Of a DNA stretch of 64,000 nucleotides, positions 60,404 through 64,000 are shown piece after piece. The notes below the pieces were generated by a model that had not been told where the DNA came from, made no database searches, and saw nothing but the letters and a program-made list of their open reading frames with translations. The stretch spans positions 124,001-188,000 of the forward strand of contig NZ_BAAACZ010000003.1 in assembly GCF_039521975.1 (NCBI RefSeq), read 5' to 3'. The stretch comes from Alkalibacillus silvisoli (GTDB lineage: Bacteria; Bacillota; Bacilli; Bacillales; Alkalibacillaceae). Within the stretch, counting starts at the first letter, position 1, and every line of letters begins with the position of its first letter. A program made the position numbers and the translations under genes.

Positions 60404-61213
60404 ATGGGCAAGATGACAGTGCGTTACTTTTTAGTATCTTTATTAATTAGCTATTTGATTGGTTTGATCTTTTTTGCGCCTGATTTTGATGAGAGCTCTT
60501 CAGTATATGCCTTAGAAACCGTCAATGACACTGGAGATATCGAAGAAACAGAATATCCAAATATTAATATTAGAACGGTATCACGTGAAACGGATGATTA
60601 TATACTGTTTGTTCAAGCTCCTGTATTTGATCATGAGGAATTAAATGAGTTTTTTGGTGATTATGTTGAGCAAGTGATGAATCAATTCTTTCATGAAGTT
60701 GAAGAACTAGGGCGAGTTGATTCAAAAACGCCAGGTAATTTAAGTTTGAAAGTTGACATTGCGCCTGCTAATGAACAGTTATACTCTGTTATATTTAATG
60801 AGGAATCTTTTACAGGTGGCGCAAGTCTTAATCAAAAGAGTAAAGCATATATGGTTGATTTATCAAACGGTGAACTCGTTAATCGCTCGGATTTATTTGT
60901 TGATCCAGATGAAGCCAGGAGCGAACTATTCTCAATAATTGAACAACAATTAAAAGACTCTGAGCAGTATAGTGCCTATATTTTAGAAGATGAAATGGAA
61001 CGCTGGTTATCACAGACTGATTACCATTTTCAGAATATGTTTGTTCGTGATGGTGATATCGTCTTTAAATTTAATAAGTATGAAGTGTTAGCAGGTGTGG
61101 CGGGAACACCTGAGGTTGAGATCCCAATCAGTTCAGTAGAGGAATTGTTTAAATCAGAGTGGTTAGAGCGACTTAAATTAGAAGATCAGACTGGACAAGA
61201 CTTCTATCTATAA
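60404..61213 (+). CDS. Membrane-anchored RsiV/PdaC-like protein (DUF4163/DUF3298 type)
   Basis: A 269-residue protein with an N-terminal hydrophobic anchor (about residues 7-26) and an extracellular region resembling the DUF4163-DUF3298 pair of PdaC and RsiV. Signs are SFTGGASLNQKSKAYMVDLSNGELV and NRSDLFVDPDEARSELFSII, ending with FKFNKYEVLAGVAGTPEVEIP. No sigma-binding N-terminal tail and no polysaccharide deacetylase domain follow, and no sigma factor gene is adjacent. Function unknown; glycan or lysozyme binding is inferred from RsiV. Confidence 0.72.
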   Translation: MGKMTVRYFLVSLLISYLIGLIFFAPDFDESSSVYALETVNDTGDIEETEYPNINIRTVSRETDDYILFVQAPVFDHEELNEFFGDYVEQVMNQFFHEVEELGRVDSKTPGNLSLKVDIAPANEQLYSVIFNEESFTGGASLNQKSKAYMVDLSNGELVNRSDLFVDPDEARSELFSIIEQQLKDSEQYSAYILEDEMERWLSQTDYHFQNMFVRDGDIVFKFNKYEVLAGVAGTPEVEIPISSVEELFKSEWLERLKLEDQTGQDFYL

Positions 61214-61229
61214 TTTAGATTTACAGAGA

Positions 61230-61257
61230 AAAGAGAGCCTAATTATAGGCTCTCTTT
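61230..61257. terminator. Bidirectional terminator
   Basis: A perfect 12-bp stem, AAAGAGAGCCTA with TAGGCTCTCTTT, around a 4-base loop between two convergent genes. Confidence 0.88.
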
Positions 61258-61264
61258 ATCTTGT

Positions 61265-61489
61265 TTAAAATGTTTCTAACTGATCTAAGTTGTTGCTAGG
61301 ATCACCATCAGCAACACCTCGGATTGTCGTGCGTCCGTTTCGTGCTTTTCCGACTGTAACATCATTAACTTCACCTTGTTCAACTAAAGCCAATGCTTCA
61401 TTATAGTCTAAAACATTCCCATCAGCTGTTTTAAAATGTGTCATGTCTCCATCTGCATTGTGGCGAACTGCGACAAATTGTATTGCCAT
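61265..61489 (-). CDS. DUF3892 domain small protein
   Basis: A 74-residue protein of the DUF3892 type. It has an N-terminal strand with IQFVAVRHNADGDMTHFKTADG and a C-terminal GRTTIRGVADGDPSNNLDQL. The ATG at 61489 has GGAGGGG 6-7 bases upstream; the preceding GTG is too close. Function unknown; related Bacillus proteins are small cytoplasmic proteins. Confidence 0.75.
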   Translation of the reverse strand: MAIQFVAVRHNADGDMTHFKTADGNVLDYNEALALVEQGEVNDVTVGKARNGRTTIRGVADGDPSNNLDQLETF

Positions 61490-61602
61490 CACGGATCCCC
61501 TCCTTGCCGTTATTTTTAGCGTGGAGGGGGTGTTTTATACAGTTATTGTGCTCTAGAAGTTATTGGGTACAAGATTTAAGAGGTAGAAATAAAACAATAA
61601 CT

Positions 61603-62574
61603 TTAATGTTTTGTGTGCTCATTAATAAATTGTTCCAATTCTTCTTGTGTAGGAGAGGAACGTGCACCTTTCTTTGTGACATTAAAAGCAGCCACCGCAT
61701 TGGCTTTAGATAAACTAGTGGAAAGGTCGTTCCTCATCAATCTGGATGCTATAAATCCTGCGTTATAAGTATCACCTGCACCTAGAGTATCGACGACATT
61801 GGCAGGGTAAGCCCCTGATTTTATAATCTTTGGACCTTGGATAGCAATTGACCCCTGATCTCCCATGCGAACAATTAAGACTCTATCTTTTGAAGAAAAC
61901 TGTTTTGCACTATCTAACCAGTTTTTTTGTGGGTGAAGATAGTAAAATTCATCTTCACCGGAGCCAAGGACGTAATCACTATACTTAATGGTTTCGATGA
62001 TTGCGTTTTTATAATCTGGATCAATTTCGTCCGTTACTCTTAAATTTAAATCAAATGATGTCGGAATACTCCTCTTTTTAGCTTGTTTAAATATATTTAT
62101 AATCGAATGGCGAGCAGACGTGTCATCAATCATTGATATGCCTGATGAATGAATCCATGTTGCATTATGAATAGCGTTATCGTCAATTTGGCTTAAGTCT
62201 AACTTTTGAAACCCTAGATCATTTTTGGGCCAGATAAAAGGGTGTCTCTCTCCTAATGGATCAATAAAAGCAAATGTGGAAAATGTATTGACTTGTCGAT
62301 CTACGATGAGGTGATCAATATTTACCCCTTCGTTTTTGAAGTCATCTATTACTTGTTTCCCTTGTGCGTCATCGCCTATCGTACCTAGAAAGGAAGTGTT
62401 TATACCTAACCGTTTCAGTGATACTGCTGTATTGGCAGATGTACCACCTCCAATGATGAATGGTTCTTTAAAATCAGTTTTATTATCTTTCTGTATTTTA
62501 GGTAAGTGGACAATTATATCAACACCAGCATCACCAATGACTAGGACATTTTGTGTTTTATTTTTCTTATGCAT
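61603..62574 (-). CDS. PfkB/ribokinase family carbohydrate kinase
   Basis: A 324-residue sugar kinase. The sugar-binding GGG-type signature is IIGGGTSANTAVSLKRLG, and the ATP/catalytic signature VVDTLGAGDTYNAGFI contains the catalytic Asp. The N-terminal VLVIGDAGVDIIVHLP is typical. The frame stays open through the upstream gene, but the ATG at 62574 (AGGG upstream, 8-base overlap with the TrpF-like gene) gives the family's normal length. Substrate unknown; the coupled TrpF-like gene hints at a sugar phosphate or nucleoside pathway. Confidence 0.88.
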   Translation of the reverse strand: MHKKNKTQNVLVIGDAGVDIIVHLPKIQKDNKTDFKEPFIIGGGTSANTAVSLKRLGINTSFLGTIGDDAQGKQVIDDFKNEGVNIDHLIVDRQVNTFSTFAFIDPLGERHPFIWPKNDLGFQKLDLSQIDDNAIHNATWIHSSGISMIDDTSARHSIINIFKQAKKRSIPTSFDLNLRVTDEIDPDYKNAIIETIKYSDYVLGSGEDEFYYLHPQKNWLDSAKQFSSKDRVLIVRMGDQGSIAIQGPKIIKSGAYPANVVDTLGAGDTYNAGFIASRLMRNDLSTSLSKANAVAAFNVTKKGARSSPTQEELEQFINEHTKH

Positions 62575-63256
62575 TTTGAGCAGCCCTAACGAAAGCTTTA
62601 ACTTTACTAGGGTCTTTAATTCTTTTTTCATCTTTAGGGGAATCGTAGTTAGTAGAAGTAAATGAATCAACACCGTACGGATTGGAGATTCGTATGGCTT
62701 CAGCAACATTTTCGCTTGATAATCCCCCAGCAATAATGCAAGGAACATTAGTTGATTCAATGATAGCTTTATCGATATTCCAATCATGTACTTTTCCGGT
62801 AGCGCCTATTACTTCCTCTGACATTGACTTTGTATCAATTAGAAAATAATCAGAAACGGACTCATACTCTTTTGCATAATTAAGGGCTTTTTGATTCTCT
62901 AATGGGATGCCAGAGTAAACTGGGATGGCTTGCATAATTTTCAAGTCATTACAATGACGTTTAATCGTTTTGATTTGTTCTGGTGCTATTGCTTCTATAT
63001 CACCTGATAAATGTAGGACGTCTGGTTTCACTATTGATAGATTTTCTATGATTTCATCAACATCCTCAGATATAGTTAACCCGATTTTTAATACATCAGA
63101 TGGGACGATTTCAAAAACCTTTTTAGCCTCTTCACACGTTAAGTGGCCAGGGTATTGAGGGTTTTTGGCATATGGAACTCCGATGTGATCTGCCCCAGAT
63201 TCAATGACGTTTATAGCATCTTCTTTTGATCGAATTTCATAAATTTGCACCTTCAT
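62567..63256 (-). CDS. TrpF-like (PRAI-family) protein lacking the catalytic cysteine
   Basis: A 229-residue TIM barrel clearly related to TrpF. YFLIDTKS aligns with the catalytic-Asp region, GKVHDW with GTQFDW, IIAGGLSSENV with LILAGGLNQDNV, and GVDSFTST with VDVSSGVE. At the position of Cys7 (KICGIR) it has Tyr (QIYEIR), and the phosphate-site serines are changed. It is therefore unlikely to be an ordinary phosphoribosylanthranilate isomerase, and a true trpF exists in the trp operon. Translationally coupled to a PfkB kinase. Probably acts on another phosphorylated sugar. Confidence 0.75.
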   Translation of the reverse strand: MKVQIYEIRSKEDAINVIESGADHIGVPYAKNPQYPGHLTCEEAKKVFEIVPSDVLKIGLTISEDVDEIIENLSIVKPDVLHLSGDIEAIAPEQIKTIKRHCNDLKIMQAIPVYSGIPLENQKALNYAKEYESVSDYFLIDTKSMSEEVIGATGKVHDWNIDKAIIESTNVPCIIAGGLSSENVAEAIRISNPYGVDSFTSTNYDSPKDEKRIKDPSKVKAFVRAAQNA

Positions 63257-63383
63257 TCGTTAATTCTCTCCTTTATATTGTTTATTATGTTTAACTTTAT
63301 AGTTTCTATTGTACCATCTATATTCTGAATATTTAAACTTTTTTGAGTTGTGGTAATTTCAGCAATTTATTAAGATAATTAAA

Positions 63384-63409
63384 AAGGCGCAGAGTGACTT
63401 CTGCGCCTT
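63384..63409 (-). terminator. Terminator after the ABC exporter gene
   Basis: AAGGCGCAGA pairs with TCTGCGCCTT. On the minus strand it follows the exporter stop by about 40 bases and is trailed by TTTTTAATT. Confidence 0.85.
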
Positions 63410-63451
63410 AAAAATATTAAATATTAAATTCTTAATATGTCATCAGCCATT

Positions 63452-64000
63452 TTACTGAACTCGTTGTTCTAGTTGTGTATGATAAAGGTCTGCATACTTT
63501 TCGCCATGTTTAACCAGCTCTTTATGTGAACCTTTTTCGATGATCTTACCATGTTCAAGCATAATGATCTGATCAGCATTTTGAATGGTGTTGAGTCTAT
63601 GGGCAATCACAAAGCTCGTTCTGTCTTTCATTAATCGTTGTAAGGCTTCTTGGATTTTGATTTCAGTTACCGTATCAATACTACTTGTTGCTTCATCTAA
63701 AATTAATATTTTAGGATCAGAAAGAATGACTCGACCAATCGTTAGTAATTGCTTTTGTCCTTGACTGATCCCGCTGCCATCAGAGTCTAATACAGTATCG
63801 TATTGATTAGGTAGCTTCATAATAAAAGAATGAGCATTTGCTTTCTTTGCGGCATCTACAACTTCATCGTCACTTGCATCCAATTTACCATAACGGATAT
63901 TCTCTCTGATTGTTCCTTCAAAGAGAAACGCATCTTGTAGTACAAAGCCCATATATTGTCTCAAACTTGACCGTTTAATTTTTTGAATATCTGTTTCATC
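63452..64000 (-). CDS. Multidrug-type ABC exporter, C-terminal nucleotide-binding domain (5' part beyond window)
   Basis: An open frame running off the window's right edge; about 183 C-terminal residues are seen. It contains the Q-loop YMGFVLQDAFLFEGTIRENI, the signature GISQGQKQLLTIGR (Ser-Gln replacing the usual Ser-Gly), Walker B ILILDEATSSID, and the switch His in VIAHRLNTI. This is the pattern of fused membrane-ATPase half-transporters such as YfiB/YfiC or LmrA. The start and the membrane domain are not visible, so partner and substrate cannot be named. Confidence 0.85.
   Translation of the reverse strand, partial: DETDIQKIKRSSLRQYMGFVLQDAFLFEGTIRENIRYGKLDASDDEVVDAAKKANAHSFIMKLPNQYDTVLDSDGSGISQGQKQLLTIGRVILSDPKILILDEATSSIDTVTEIKIQEALQRLMKDRTSFVIAHRLNTIQNADQIIMLEHGKIIEKGSHKELVKHGEKYADLYHTQLEQRVQ

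Noticed and set aside
61603..62787. Long version of the PfkB kinase starting at 62787
   Set aside because: The first 71 codons are an out-of-frame reading of the TrpF-like gene; the kinase family N-terminus starts at 62574.

Overview
The window is AT-rich chromosomal DNA from a low-GC Gram-positive bacterium of the Bacillaceae. Evidence for this is Bacillus-type Shine-Dalgarno sequences, T-box and TPP riboswitches, and gene sets with B. subtilis counterparts (yclNOPQ, ykoFEDC, csoR-copA, katA with PerR-like boxes). Many proteins are rather acidic, which would suit a halophilic or alkaliphilic relative, but that is inference. I see no rRNA or tRNA genes, no intact insertion sequence and no prophage.

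Layout. 1-3.4 kb (minus): a Fur-controlled siderophore uptake system (yclNOPQ type). 3.4-4.0 kb: a BsrG/TxpA-like type I toxin gene with flanking complementary segments and a possible antisense RNA. 4.1-12.0 kb (minus): a complete trpEGDCFBA operon plus a TauE/SafE permease gene, preceded by two tandem tryptophan T-boxes. 12.2-14.0 kb: a membrane glycerophosphodiesterase. 14.3-18.1 kb (minus): ykoFEDC thiamine-precursor importer under a TPP riboswitch. 18.1-25.1 kb: an HD hydrolase, an aldehyde dehydrogenase, a PadR/HAAS pair, and csoR-copA copper efflux with a divergent membrane protein.

25.3-34.9 kb: an intact type I-C CRISPR-Cas locus (cas3-cas5-cas8c-cas7-cas4-cas1-cas2), its leader and an array of 24 repeats and 23 spacers. 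The leader-proximal, presumably newest, spacer matches this locus's own cas8c gene at 33 of 34 positions. The chromosomal target lacks the TTC PAM expected for type I-C. This is the most striking observation in the window.

35-46 kb: a secreted LVIVD beta-propeller protein, a YfhD-like small protein, aromatic amino acid hydroxylase, a histidine phosphatase, a LOG-family protein, decayed coding remnants, and a PadR-regulated ABC transporter behind a perfect 33-bp palindrome. 46-57 kb: a GNAT acetyltransferase, a second BsrG/TxpA-like toxin, an aconitase followed by a small zinc-ribbon protein, DinB, TRIC channel, Crp/Fnr regulator, catalase with two PerR-like boxes, RidA, acyl-CoA synthetase and a CDF metal exporter. 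A family of intergenic hairpins associated with GAGCGCTGATAAA repeats occurs three times in the window; one copy carries a 12-unit tandem array. 57-64 kb: an acidic lipoprotein, a polar amino acid ABC importer, an RsiV/PdaC-like protein, a DUF3892 protein, a PfkB kinase coupled to a TrpF-like protein that lacks the catalytic cysteine, and the 3' end of a multidrug-type ABC exporter gene.

How the parts connect: most metabolic blocks carry their own visible sensor. These are Fur boxes for iron, T-boxes for uncharged tRNA-Trp, the TPP riboswitch for thiamine, a CsoR operator for copper, PerR-like boxes for peroxide and PadR-type palindromes for two membrane-stress-like operons.
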